From Aquimarina macrocephali JAMB N27 (GTDB taxonomy: Bacteria > Bacteroidota > Bacteroidia > Flavobacteriales > Flavobacteriaceae): a stretch of DNA of 64,000 nucleotides. The notes beneath the pieces were generated by a model that saw nothing but the letters and a program-made list of their open reading frames with translations, was not told the DNA's origin and searched no databases. The DNA is taken from the NCBI RefSeq assembly GCF_000520995.1, contig NZ_JACA01000012.1, forward strand, positions 208,524-272,523, given 5' to 3'. A program made the translations under genes and the position numbers. Below are positions 18,925-27,576 of this stretch, piece by piece; position 1 is the first letter of the stretch; every line of letters begins with the position of its first letter.

Positions 18925-19947
18925 TTATGAGATTATATTGTATTTTTTTAAATACCAGGATATTGTTTTTTCAATTCCAGTTTCAAAATTTTCATCAGCT
19001 TCCCAACCCAACTCACTTTCTATTTTAGTAGCATCTATAGCATACCGTAAATCGTGACCTGGTCTATCTTTAACATAGGTTATGAGTTTTTCATAAGGCT
19101 CTCCATTTTTTCTAGGAACTTTTATATCCAATATTTCACAAATTTTTGATGCAATCTGATTATTATTACGTTCGTTTCTACCTCCAATATTATATGTCTC
19201 GCCGCTACTTCCTTTTTTATACACCAACTCAATGCCTTTACAATGATCCAAAACATATAGCCAATCTCTAATATTTTTTCCATCACCATATATAGGGATA
19301 CTATCTTCGGCTAATGCCTTTCTAATAATGGTAGGAATAAGTTTTTCATCATGTTGCTTAGGTCCATAATTATTAGAACAATTTGTTGTGATAACATTCA
19401 TCCCATATGTATGAAAATAACTTCTTACTATGAAATCTGAAGAGGCTTTAGATGCGCTATATGGGCTATTGGGAGCATATGGGGTACTCTCCATAAACAA
19501 TCCAGTTTTTCCTAAAGTTCCATATACTTCATCTGTAGAAATATGGTGAAAACGGCAATTTTTATATTGTTCTTTGTATTTATGCGGAGCTTCCATCCAA
19601 TAATTTCTAGCTACATCAATTAATGTGAACGTTCCAAAAACATTGGTTCTTATAAATTCATCGGGGTTCGCAATAGAATTATCTACATGGGATTCTGCCG
19701 CAAAATGGATTACTCCATTAAAATCATGCTTTCTAAATAACATTTCTATTAAATTCCTGTCACAGATATCTCCCTCGACAAAAGTATAATTTTTGTATCC
19801 TTCTATCAGGCTTAAATTAGCTAAATCTCCTGCATATGTTAATTTATCTATATTAACAATTTGTATTTCAGGGTTTTCATTAAGAAAATATGGGATAAAA
19901 TTAGAACCTATAAATCCAGCTCCTCCAGTAATTAAAATTGATTTCAT
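18925..19947 (-). CDS. rfbB: dTDP-glucose 4,6-dehydratase
   Basis: Second step: dTDP-glucose to dTDP-4-keto-6-deoxyglucose. The 340-aa SDR has GGAGFIG (8-14), AAESHVDNSI (84-93), STDEVYG (137-143; the Thr-Asp-Glu catalytic triad typical of RmlB), YSASK (Tyr163, Lys167) and the NCSNNYGP and DWLYVLDHCKGI segments. All catalytic residues are present. It follows manC by 16 bases on the same strand. Confidence 0.96.
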   Translation of the reverse strand: MKSILITGGAGFIGSNFIPYFLNENPEIQIVNIDKLTYAGDLANLSLIEGYKNYTFVEGDICDRNLIEMLFRKHDFNGVIHFAAESHVDNSIANPDEFIRTNVFGTFTLIDVARNYWMEAPHKYKEQYKNCRFHHISTDEVYGTLGKTGLFMESTPYAPNSPYSASKASSDFIVRSYFHTYGMNVITTNCSNNYGPKQHDEKLIPTIIRKALAEDSIPIYGDGKNIRDWLYVLDHCKGIELVYKKGSSGETYNIGGRNERNNNQIASKICEILDIKVPRKNGEPYEKLITYVKDRPGHDLRYAIDATKIESELGWEADENFETGIEKTISWYLKKYNIIS

Positions 19948-19963
19948 TATCTACTAGTATTTT

Positions 19964-20974
19964 TTATAGAAGTCTTTCTTTAACATTACTATGTAATTCT
20001 TTAATTCTATTACCATATTGATTTGGTAATACTAAAATACAATCTTGTGTATCTACAACTGTTAGGTCCGACACCCCAATACCATATACATCTTTTTTTC
20101 CAATACTATATGAGTTCAAGTTGTCGATTCCTTTAATCTTGGATATTCCTTCTACTATATTATTTTTGTTAAAATAAGAAATCAAAGAATCGAAAGATCC
20201 TAAATCTGTCCATTGAAATTCAGATTTTACAGTTTTAATTAAGTTGCTTTTTTCAAAAACGGCATAATCAATACTTTCATCAGGAATCTTCATCATATCA
20301 TCATACTTAATATAACCTGAATGATTAGAATCAAGGGCTTTTTTTGAAGCCTCAAATATATCTATTCTATATTTTTTTAATTCTGTAAGAAAAACTCCAG
20401 CTTTAAAACAAAACATTCCACTATTCCAATAAAAATTTTCTTTTTCTATAAAAGAAATGGCTGTTTTATAATCAGGTTTTTCCCTGAAACTAACCACATC
20501 TTCTCCATTGGATTCGATATACCCATAACCTGTTTCGGGGTATTCGGGTATAATTCCAAAGGTTACTAAAAATCCTTTATTTGCTAATGTTATTGCTCTC
20601 TTTATACTTTTTTTATATTCTTCTGCATCATTGACCATATGGTCAGAAGGGGTAACAAACAAGATGTCATCCTGATCAACACTCATAGCTGCCAGAGCTA
20701 TTGCAGGAGCGGTGTTTCTTCCTACTGGCTCAATAATTTTATGTTTTAATGAAATGTTAAGTTCTTCTACTTGACTAACTCCTTGATTTTCTTGGTCTAT
20801 ATTTGTTAATAACATAAAATCATCAACAAGCGATTTATTTCTAGTAATAGTATGTTGGAATAACGACTTTTTGTCAAATATTTTTAAAAACTGTTTTGGC
20901 TTAGATTGTCTGGATAAAGGCCAAAGCCTAGTTCCAGATCCTCCACTCAACACCACATTAATTATCTTATTCAT
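19964..20974 (-). CDS. manC: Mannose-1-phosphate guanylyltransferase
   Basis: Makes GDP-mannose from GTP and mannose-1-phosphate. The 336-aa protein shows the pyrophosphorylase signature GGSGTRLWPLSRQSKPKQFL (11-30), VEPVGRNTAPAIALAA-like residues at about 81-95, VTPSDHMV (about 105-112), and FREKPD. It ends after the left-handed helix domain and lacks the cupin phosphomannose-isomerase domain of bifunctional enzymes, which agrees with a separate manA immediately upstream. GDP-mannose then feeds gmd at 3573-4607. Confidence 0.93.
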   Translation of the reverse strand: MNKIINVVLSGGSGTRLWPLSRQSKPKQFLKIFDKKSLFQHTITRNKSLVDDFMLLTNIDQENQGVSQVEELNISLKHKIIEPVGRNTAPAIALAAMSVDQDDILFVTPSDHMVNDAEEYKKSIKRAITLANKGFLVTFGIIPEYPETGYGYIESNGEDVVSFREKPDYKTAISFIEKENFYWNSGMFCFKAGVFLTELKKYRIDIFEASKKALDSNHSGYIKYDDMMKIPDESIDYAVFEKSNLIKTVKSEFQWTDLGSFDSLISYFNKNNIVEGISKIKGIDNLNSYSIGKKDVYGIGVSDLTVVDTQDCILVLPNQYGNRIKELHSNVKERLL

Positions 20975-20985
20975 TTTATGGGGTT

Positions 20986-21954
20986 TTATTTAATATAAAT
21001 CTCTAAAAGTTCCAGCTCTGTTCCTTTAATTTCAATCTTATCAAACATTGCAGGAATCAATATAGTTTCACCTTTACCAATACTTTCTGAATGAGTATTG
21101 CACATGATATTCCCTGTTCCTTCTAAACACATATATATTTTAAAGGAATCTATTGCATTATAAACCCTATCTAATCGCTGTTCTATTTTTAAATAATTAG
21201 TTGTGAAGTAATTGCAATCAGCAACCTCATTGGCTGTATTCTTTTTCCTGTTATAAATCAATTTAAAATCATCTTTAGTATTATAATCCAAAGCATCTAG
21301 TGCCAAATCGGTGTGTAATTCTCTAGAATTTCCAGTATCGTCTTTTCTATCCCAATCATAAACCCGATAGGTAATATCAGATGTTTGCTGAATTTCAGCG
21401 ATTAATACTCCTCTACCTATTGCATGAATTTTCCCTGTCTTGATAAAATAACTATCTCCTTTTGAAATATCTTCAAAATTAAGGAGTTTTGTTATTTTTC
21501 CTTCTTCCAAATATGTTTGGTATTCTTCTTTAGAAGTATTTTTATTAAAACCAACTATTAACTTTGCATCTACATCTGCCTGGACTACGTACCACATTTC
21601 TGTTTTACCAAAAGAATCATGTCTTTTCTTAGCCAATTCATCATTTGGATGCAATTGAACAGATAAATCTTCTTTGGCATCAATAAACTTAAGTAATAAA
21701 GGGAATTGATCTCCAAATTCCTGGTATACTTTTTTACCTAATAATTCTGCTTTGTGCTCTCGAATAAGTTCATCTAATTTCTTGCCATAAAGTTCACCAT
21801 TAGCAACTATAGAAATATCTTTATCTACTGTCGAAATTTCCCAACTCTCACCTACATTAGTATTAGATGTAGATTTATTCAGGATGGTTTTTAATTTATT
21901 TCCTCCCCATATTTTTTCTTTTAAAATTGGGTTAAATTTTAATGGATATAACAT
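20986..21954 (-). CDS. manA: Mannose-6-phosphate isomerase, type I
   Basis: Interconverts fructose-6-phosphate and mannose-6-phosphate. The 322-aa cupin protein has probable zinc ligands in SVQLHPND (His102), KTEMWYV (Glu119) and TGKIHAIGRGVLIAEIQQ (His177), and the catalytic-region YRVYDWDR (196-203). This is the short bacterial class. It is three bases downstream of rfbD and 11 upstream of manC. Together with manC it gives GDP-mannose, but no phosphomannomutase is visible in the window. Confidence 0.94.
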   Translation of the reverse strand: MLYPLKFNPILKEKIWGGNKLKTILNKSTSNTNVGESWEISTVDKDISIVANGELYGKKLDELIREHKAELLGKKVYQEFGDQFPLLLKFIDAKEDLSVQLHPNDELAKKRHDSFGKTEMWYVVQADVDAKLIVGFNKNTSKEEYQTYLEEGKITKLLNFEDISKGDSYFIKTGKIHAIGRGVLIAEIQQTSDITYRVYDWDRKDDTGNSRELHTDLALDALDYNTKDDFKLIYNRKKNTANEVADCNYFTTNYLKIEQRLDRVYNAIDSFKIYMCLEGTGNIMCNTHSESIGKGETILIPAMFDKIEIKGTELELLEIYIK

Positions 21955-21957
21955 AAT

Positions 21958-22824
21958 TTATTGCTTCAACACTCTTTTTAATGATTCTTTCCAGTTTATA
22001 ATATTCAGATTAAAAGATGTAATACATTTTTCTTTGTTAAGAACACTATAAATAGGTCTTTGTGCAAAAGTAGGATAATTATCGGTTTTTTTAAGTATTA
22101 CATTCTCAAGTTTACCTGAAAGTCTTAAAATTTCTTTTGCAAAATCATACCATGTGGCATCGCCAAGATTACTATAATGAAACAGGCCATATTCTTGATT
22201 ATGGTTTGCAATCAAATCAAGAATAAAATTAGCAAGATCATTTGCGTTAGTTGGGGTTCCTGTTTCCGAAGTTATAATAGTTAGCTCCTTCTCTGTCTTA
22301 GATTTTTTTAAAATTGTTTTAAAAAAATTGTGACCAAATTCAGAATATAACCAAGAGGTTCTAATAATAAAATATTTCTCAAGGATTTGTTGAATTTGTT
22401 GTTCTCCTGCTAATTTTGATTTCCCATATTCATTTATAGGGTTGGTAATATCTTCTTCTGTATAAGGTGTTTCTTTCGCTCCATCAAAAACATAATCCGT
22501 AGATATGTGAATAAGAGTAGCATCCTGTTCTTTACAGGTTTGTGCCAAATTCTGCACTCCATCAGAGTTAACCAAAAATGCTTTCTTTGGTTCTTTTTCT
22601 GCTTGTTCTACATTAGTATATGCAGCACAATTAATCACAAAATTGAATGACTTATCCTTAAAAAAGCGTAGTACTTCTTCTTTTTTTGTAATATCTAACT
22701 CTTTAGAACTAACAAAACATAGATCTAATCCAAAATAGCTATTCTTAATTTTTTCAATACATTGACCCAATTGACCTTTAGATCCTGTTACCAAAATGCG
22801 TGTTATCTCAGATTCCTTTTTCAT
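21958..22824 (-). CDS. rfbD: dTDP-4-dehydrorhamnose reductase
   Basis: Last step of dTDP-L-rhamnose synthesis (NAD(P)H reduction). The 288-aa SDR has GSKGQLG (14-20), NCAAYTNVEQAE (65-76), ISTDYVFDG (107-115), NEYGKSK (Tyr133, Lys137) and RTSWLYSEFG, all RmlD hallmarks. It is the first biosynthetic gene after the broken Wzz-like gene, 28 bases downstream of it. Confidence 0.95.
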   Translation of the reverse strand: MKKESEITRILVTGSKGQLGQCIEKIKNSYFGLDLCFVSSKELDITKKEEVLRFFKDKSFNFVINCAAYTNVEQAEKEPKKAFLVNSDGVQNLAQTCKEQDATLIHISTDYVFDGAKETPYTEEDITNPINEYGKSKLAGEQQIQQILEKYFIIRTSWLYSEFGHNFFKTILKKSKTEKELTIITSETGTPTNANDLANFILDLIANHNQEYGLFHYSNLGDATWYDFAKEILRLSGKLENVILKKTDNYPTFAQRPIYSVLNKEKCITSFNLNIINWKESLKRVLKQ

Positions 22825-22852
22825 TAATAAATTTCCTAGTTATATATACTTC

Positions 22853-23884
22853 TTATTTGCTATAATTCATTAAATACTTATTTAACAAAATAAGTATTAA
22901 GGCCAAAAATAAAACAGTAATACTTACTATAGGTAGTATTACAACTTTTTTCTTTAAAAAATCATTTACCAATGCTCCTTTATTTGGGAATTCAGAGATA
23001 ATGTTGATTGTATTCTTTGTATTTGCCTTTTCATTATTTAACTCAATTTTTTCGTCTTTCAGTTTTCTTGCCTGATTTAATAATTCAATTTCTGATATTT
23101 GATCTGGTTGATTTTCTGCCAAATTAATACTAGTAGTTCCATCAGGTTTTTGAGCCTCTATAATCTTTATTTTCTTATAAAATACTTGTAAATCATTGAT
23201 CTCTTCCTGTTGTTTGTCTATAACAGAATCTTTAAGAGCAATATTGCGATCGTTAATTTCTTTCTGTAGCCTAAAATATTCATTATTTTCTATTGATGTC
23301 ACAATTGCTTTCTGGCATCGTTTTGCTACCACTGATGATATTGCTTCTATCTCTATTTTATGAAATTTTGCGTTAATGTTATTAAAGTTTTCCAAATAAT
23401 CTTCGTAGTCTACTTTTCTTTGAGATATTGAATCTAATTCACTAATAAACTGGCTGAATTGTTTTATTCGTTGTGTTTGATCAGAGAATGATTCTATACT
23501 AACCTTTTTTATATATAAAGCTTCTGTTTCGCTAATTTGTAAAGCTTCTGCTAGGGCTTTGTTTTCTTTTTGTTTAGCCAATTGATTATAAAATTCAATA
23601 TTATTATATAACTGTTGGACACTATTAAAATTTGGCTCAATAATCATTTAAGACCTATATATAGGTTCAGATTTGTAATCCAAATATCCGCCAACTGCTA
23701 AGCCAAAAAATACGGCAATAATGAATTTTAAAAAATGAATTCTTATGAAATTAAGAAATAAGATGAAAAGGTGAAAAAGAGCTTTAAAGATATTTCCAAT
23801 AAATTTGAAAAATCTATTAAAGACATCTCCAATAAATTTAAATAATTCCCCCAAATCAATTTCTTCTGAAGTGTTTTCTTTCAT
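22853..23884 (-). pseudogene. Wzz-like polysaccharide co-polymerase split by an in-frame TAA
   Basis: Two open stretches in one frame are separated by a single TAA at 23648-23650. The first (78 codons, from the ATG at 23884) gives a cytoplasmic start and TM1 (about 50-68), ending GGYLDYKSEPIYRS. The second starts with ATG right after the TAA and gives MIIEPNFNSVQQLYNN, a coiled-coil-rich periplasmic domain, and a C-terminal helix (about 238-260 of that part). In the intact paralog at 27577-28569, YIQEIIIEPKYNS aligns with YRS*MIIEPNFNS residue for residue. I therefore read this as a nonsense mutation in a chain-length/co-polymerase protein of about 343 codons. Re-initiation at the adjacent ATG could still make a protein lacking TM1. 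Confidence 0.85.
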
Positions 23885-23903
23885 CGTCCTATGTTAATTT
23901 TAT

Positions 23904-23927
23904 TTTAAGAGCAATATTGCTCTTAAA
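23904..23927. promoter_or_regulatory. Perfect 24-bp palindrome 19 bases upstream of the Wzz-like start
   Basis: The dyad is centred on CAATATTG with arms TTTAAGAGCAAT and its complement, and lies just before the ATG at 23884. It could be an operator or a leader hairpin. No T-run follows in the minus direction. Confidence 0.5.
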
Positions 23928-24140
23928 TGATAATTCTAAATAAAATCAAATACATAATAATACAACCGATTTAAAACAATAAAACATGCCAAAAAAGGTC
24001 TTTTCGTTTTTAAAATCAATGAAATATTATTATTTTGACGATAGGGTAGGAAAAACGTCAATTACAAAATACAAATAATTGTATTTATCCTAAAAATAGA
24101 TTTTAGGGAATATCTTTTATAACTAATAAAAGTGAGGTAC

Positions 24141-24189
24141 AAATTAATTAAAAAAAAGTGAGAGTCAATCAATTTTTTTTAATTAATTT
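24141..24189. repeat. 17-bp perfect inverted repeat, 15-base loop
   Basis: Left arm 24141-24157 (AAATTAATTAAAAAAAA) and right arm 24173-24189 are exact complements around the loop GTGAGAGTCAATCAA. With its A8/T8 tracts it resembles a bidirectional intrinsic terminator and could block transcription between the IS nest and the Wzz-like gene. Confidence 0.6.
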
Positions 24190-24251
24190 TTTGGTGATAA
24201 AACCAAATAAATTCTTTAGGACTTTTGACTCAGAATTTCTTTATAATAAAG

Positions 24252-24355
24252 TTCCTCGATGCAAGTATACGAGGTATTTGTCCGAATTCTAATTTTCTTG
24301 ATGAAAACCCTAGGTTTTCAAACTTTCCTCTTCATACGAGGCAAGCCTCGAGGAA
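24252..24355. repeat. Nested inverted repeats, possible relic mobile or structured element
   Basis: Outer arms TTCCTCGATGC (24252-24262) and GCCTCGAGGAA (24345-24355) pair with one mismatch. Inside lies the hairpin TGAAAACC-CTA-GGTTTTCA (24302-24320), and the right part also contains the short dyad CGAGGC-AA-GCCTCG (24337-24350). No open frame is present. The remaining bases of 23885-24454 are AT-rich with nothing else recognised. Confidence 0.5.
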
Positions 24356-24454
24356 TTAGACCTAAAAGAGATTAAATTTACATAATTCGATATTATAAAT
24401 TTTGTAGAAATTAATAATTACTTCTGTAAGAAAAAAGCTATATAAAAGTCTCTA

Positions 24455-24466
24455 GTGTCAAGTCAA
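24455..24466 (+). repeat. Left terminal inverted repeat of the IS630 element
   Basis: GTGTCAAGTCAA, directly preceded by the TA target dinucleotide. It is an exact match to the complement of the right end. Confidence 0.88.
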
Positions 24467-24487
24467 GTTTAAATAGGCGTAATTTTA

Positions 24488-24495
24488 TATCTTTG
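24488..24495 (+). promoter_or_regulatory. Candidate -7 box for the IS630 transposase
   Basis: TATCTTTG matches TAnnTTTG and ends 13 bases before the transposase ATG at 24509, inside the element. Confidence 0.45.
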
Positions 24496-24508
24496 TAAGA
24501 AATCCAAA

Positions 24509-25241
24509 ATGAGCATTAGATATACAGTTACACTAAACAAAGAAGAACGCACAGATCTATTGAATATCATTCACAAAGGAAAGCACAACTCCCAAACTTA
24601 TCGTAATGCTTATATTTTATTGAATACCGATAAGGGAGAGTTTTCAACATGGGCAACCAATATTCAGATATCTAAAATTTTAAAAGTTGGACTGCGAAGC
24701 ATTGACAGATTGAAGAAACGCTTTGTAGAAGAAGGTTTTGAAGCTTGTTTGAAGCGTAAGGCTACCACCCGTATTTATGATAAAAAAGTAGATGGAGATG
24801 TAGAGGCACATTTGATTTCAATAGCCTGTAGTGAGCCACCCGAAGGGTTTTCAAAATGGTCTCTTTAAATTATATAGAAAGTATTTCTCACGAAACAGTA
24901 AGAAGTGTTTTAAAAAAACGAATTAAAACCCTGAAGAGTTAAAGGTTGGGTAATTCCTCCCAAACAGAACGCCGAATTTGTAGCCAACATGGAGAATGTT
25001 TTAGATGTTTATAAACGTCCATATTCAAAAGATTTTCCTGTAGTTTGTATGGATGAATCCCCAAAACAATTAATAGTAGAAACACGGGTTACAGACAAAA
25101 TGAAAGATGGCACTAAACTGATTGACTTTGAATATTCAAGAAAGGGAGTTTGTAATATCTTCATAGCAAATGAACCGCTATCTGGCAAACGGATTGTAAA
25201 AATAACCGAAAGAAAAACAAAAAAAGATGGGGCCGTATTTA
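24509..25241 (+). pseudogene. IS630 transposase, N-terminal and central remnants
   Basis: The first open part (24509-24868) encodes the helix-turn-helix start of an IS630 transposase (MSIRYTVTLNKEERTDLLNI ... ILKVGLRSIDRLKKRFVEEG). It stops after SKWSL. Reading in shifted frames then recovers YIESISHETVRSVLKKRI and, after a further one-base slip near 24940-24950, the PPKQNAEFVANMENVLDVYKRPY region. The segment FPVVCMDESPKQL holds the first catalytic Asp of the DDE domain. A missing stretch plus frameshifts make this non-functional. The coding sequence breaks at about 25241, where the inner IS begins. Confidence 0.85.
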
Positions 25242-27102
25242 GTCTCTGGAATAAAACTCGATTATTTTGAAGATTTGAATCAGTAATCAATGGAATTTGG
25301 TTTTAAATCTATCTCCTTTTTTTGATTTTTCGATTCAATATTGGCTGTCAGGTTTGAAAAGCTGATTTTATGTTAATTTTTCATAGTTTTTGAACATAGG
25401 TGTTTCTTGTTTCATTTGCTCTGTTCTTTAATTTTTCTCATTAATTGTTTTCTTATCAAGCTAAGTAGCAACCTTGTAGGCTTTTTTCTTTTGTTTCTTT
25501 AATTCTTCCCGTTCTTATTTAAGAAGTTCCCTGCCGATTCTTTTGAGATTGTAAGCTGTAACCCCAATACTGATGTATCGTTTAAATCCATGGTAGCCTT
25601 TGTCAGGACATCGATTGAGTCCGCAGTGTTCTATGATGTTGGATTCTACAGCGCTGTGTTTGTTTTTGAGTGTTTTAAAAGCAGGAGTGGTCTCTTCTAT
25701 AATCTCTTGTTTATTCCGTTTACCTTTCTTGGGCATGATTGCTTGATCTATCCTTTGGTCAAGGTAACTTTTATTGTCTTTATGGTAATACCCTTTATCG
25801 AAGCTCCAATTGGTGATTTTGTATTTTACCAGTAAATCAGTGGCTGTTTGGATTACAATTTGAGAATCTGTTTCGTTTTCCATAATCCGGTGATCGATGA
25901 TAAGTCCGTACTGGTCAGTAGTGATGGAGAGTTTTTTGCCCAGTTCCACATTAGGACGGCTTTTACCTTTATTGATCCACTCGGTATAGTCTTCAAAGAT
26001 GGAAAACATTTTTTGATGGTGAGGGATTTGCTGGTCTTGTAACAATCGGCGATCTACTAAATCTATGTGCTTGTCCAGTAGTCTGGTGAAACGCTCGAGT
26101 TCTAATCCTAATGTCAATGTTTGGATATCATCAGCGACCAAACTAACATGGGTATGGTGCAGTTTTTTGCTTAGAACCACGGCTTTTTCCAAGTAATCTT
26201 CTGTAGCCCTTTTCACACGTTGTTCTTTGTTTTTACCTCCACTACCACAAGCCTTTCCCAAAGCACGACAACGGTTCTTAAGTTCTCTTTTCCAATCCTT
26301 GGTTTTTCTCTCCACCTTGGTAGGCTAGGGCAGCTTTGGGTAATCTTATCTATGGTATCCAAAGCTTTACGGGCACAATCCCATAATAAATTGTAATCGG
26401 TAGGGAAATGAACATTGCTTTCTACCACATAGCTATCGCTTTTGACAGATAATGCCGCCGTCTTTTTTTTTTAAAGACCTTGCTATGACCAAATTCAACG
26501 ATTATATCATTGATTTGCGTTAAGGTACCATCATCTAGTAAACGGACATTATCCACAATGCGATCATAACTAAAATCAATGAAATTATCAGAGTAGAAAT
26601 CAGCATTGTTTTCTATTCCAAGAAGTTGACGTAAACCACTATGCGAACAAACCATCTCATCCAAACGGTCATAATCAATACTTAAAGCCAAACGGAACTG
26701 GGCCAATACAAAAATCTGCCACAAATTTAATCCAAAACGACCCGTAGCTTTCTTGCCCAATAGTAATTTGTTTTCCAGAATATTGAAAATACTTTCATTA
26801 TACCTTGGAGTGGTGTAAATTAACAACAAGGCTTTGATCAATGCAGGGATATCATCCCGGCTTTTAACCCGAAATGGAGTTTCTTCGATAGGTTTCACTC
26901 CTAATTCCATTTGTTGTTCGAACCGTTTGCGCATCATCAATAAAATTAAAATTCAAGCAATAATATACGCGAATCTAAACCCGATAAACCCAGCAAAAGC
27001 GTTTCTAAAATAATTTTAACTTCAAAATACAGCTAACTTTCAAAATTCAAAATCATTGGAAAGTAAATAATAACAAGCATTCATATGGATTACCGCAGGC
27101 AC
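25242..27102 (-). mobile_element. ISNCY-like element inserted in the IS630 element
   Basis: This 1.86-kb insert interrupts the IS630 coding sequence between KKDGAVF on the left and LFIKEIADHYQQ on the right. TATTTA occurs at both junctions (25236-25241 and 27103-27108) and is a candidate target duplication. The ends are only weakly inverted (GTCTCTG versus GTGCCTG, five of seven), so exact boundaries are uncertain by some bases. Non-coding parts are about 270 bases on the left (25242-25514) and 160 on the right (26941-27102). Confidence 0.65.
25515..26940 (-). pseudogene. ISNCY-family transposase with two -1 frameshifts
   Basis: Three overlapping frames together give one protein of about 475 aa. 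The start is MMMRKRFEQQMELGVKPIEE (ATG at 26940) to KVFKKK. Then, after a -1 slip in the A10 tract (T10 at 26463-26472 on the plus strand), comes AALSVKSDSYVVESNVHFPT. After a second -1 slip in an A5 tract (26303-26307) comes KTKDWKRELKNRCRALGKA. The C-terminal part holds SFDKGYYHKDNKSYLDQ and HSAVESNIIEHCGLNRCPDKG, the catalytic-region hallmark of this family. Both shifts are one-base losses in A homopolymers, so decay, slippage expression or base-calling error are all possible. Confidence 0.8.
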
Positions 27103-27464
27103 TATTTATAAAGGAAATAGCAGACCACTATCAACAGGCAAAGAAAATAACATTAGTTATGGATAATCTCAACACTCATAAAGCAAGTTCATTTTACGAA
27201 GCATTCCTTCCAGAAAAGGCCAAACAAGTTTGGGATCGATTTGAGTCGAAGCATGGAAGTTGGTTAAACATGGCTGAAATAGAATTAAACGTGCTAAATG
27301 GGCAATGTTTAAACAGAAGAATTGATAACATCGAAACGGTAAAACAAGAAGTAGCTGCTTGGCAAGAACATAGAAATAATCTTAATGCCAAAATAAATTG
27401 GCAATTCACAACCGAAAATTCGAGAATCAAACTCAAAAGACTTTATCCGTCAATTAATAATTGA
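27083..27464 (+). pseudogene. IS630 transposase, C-terminal remnant
   Basis: After the inner IS the frame resumes as GLPQALFIKEIADHYQQAKK (from about 27085; true IS630 sequence from about 27103), then ITLVMDNLNTHKASSFYEAF, holding the second catalytic Asp (MDNLN) and, further on, the DDE glutamate region (MAEIELNVLNGQC). It ends with SINN at a TGA inside the right terminal repeat. This is the expected 3' half of the transposase begun at 24509. Confidence 0.85.
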
Positions 27465-27472
27465 CTTGACAC
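27461..27472 (+). repeat. Right terminal inverted repeat of the IS630 element
   Basis: TTGACTTGACAC, the exact complement of the left end, followed by TA at 27473-27474. The transposase stop codon (27462-27464) lies within it. Confidence 0.88.
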
Positions 27473-27576
27473 TAGTACTTACTTTACTAATGCCATCAAT
27501 ATTTTAAATGAATGTACATCTCTATACCCTCTAAGGTAGATAAGTTAAATTCAAAATCCTTAATTATAAAAGTTTA

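Larger units (their letters stand above)
24455..27472 (+). mobile_element. IS630-family element, degraded and interrupted by a second IS
   Basis: Terminal inverted repeats GTGTCAAGTCAA (24455-24466) and its exact complement (27461-27472) are flanked on both sides by TA (24453-24454 and 27473-27474), the target and duplication expected for IS630. Removing the inner insertion leaves about 1.15 kb, a normal IS630 length. The transposase is broken, so the element cannot move on its own. It lies between two paralogous Wzz-like genes. Confidence 0.88.

Noticed and set aside
19964..20974. Bifunctional ManC (guanylyltransferase plus isomerase)
   Set aside because: The protein ends at 336 residues without the cupin domain, and a separate type I manA lies next to it.
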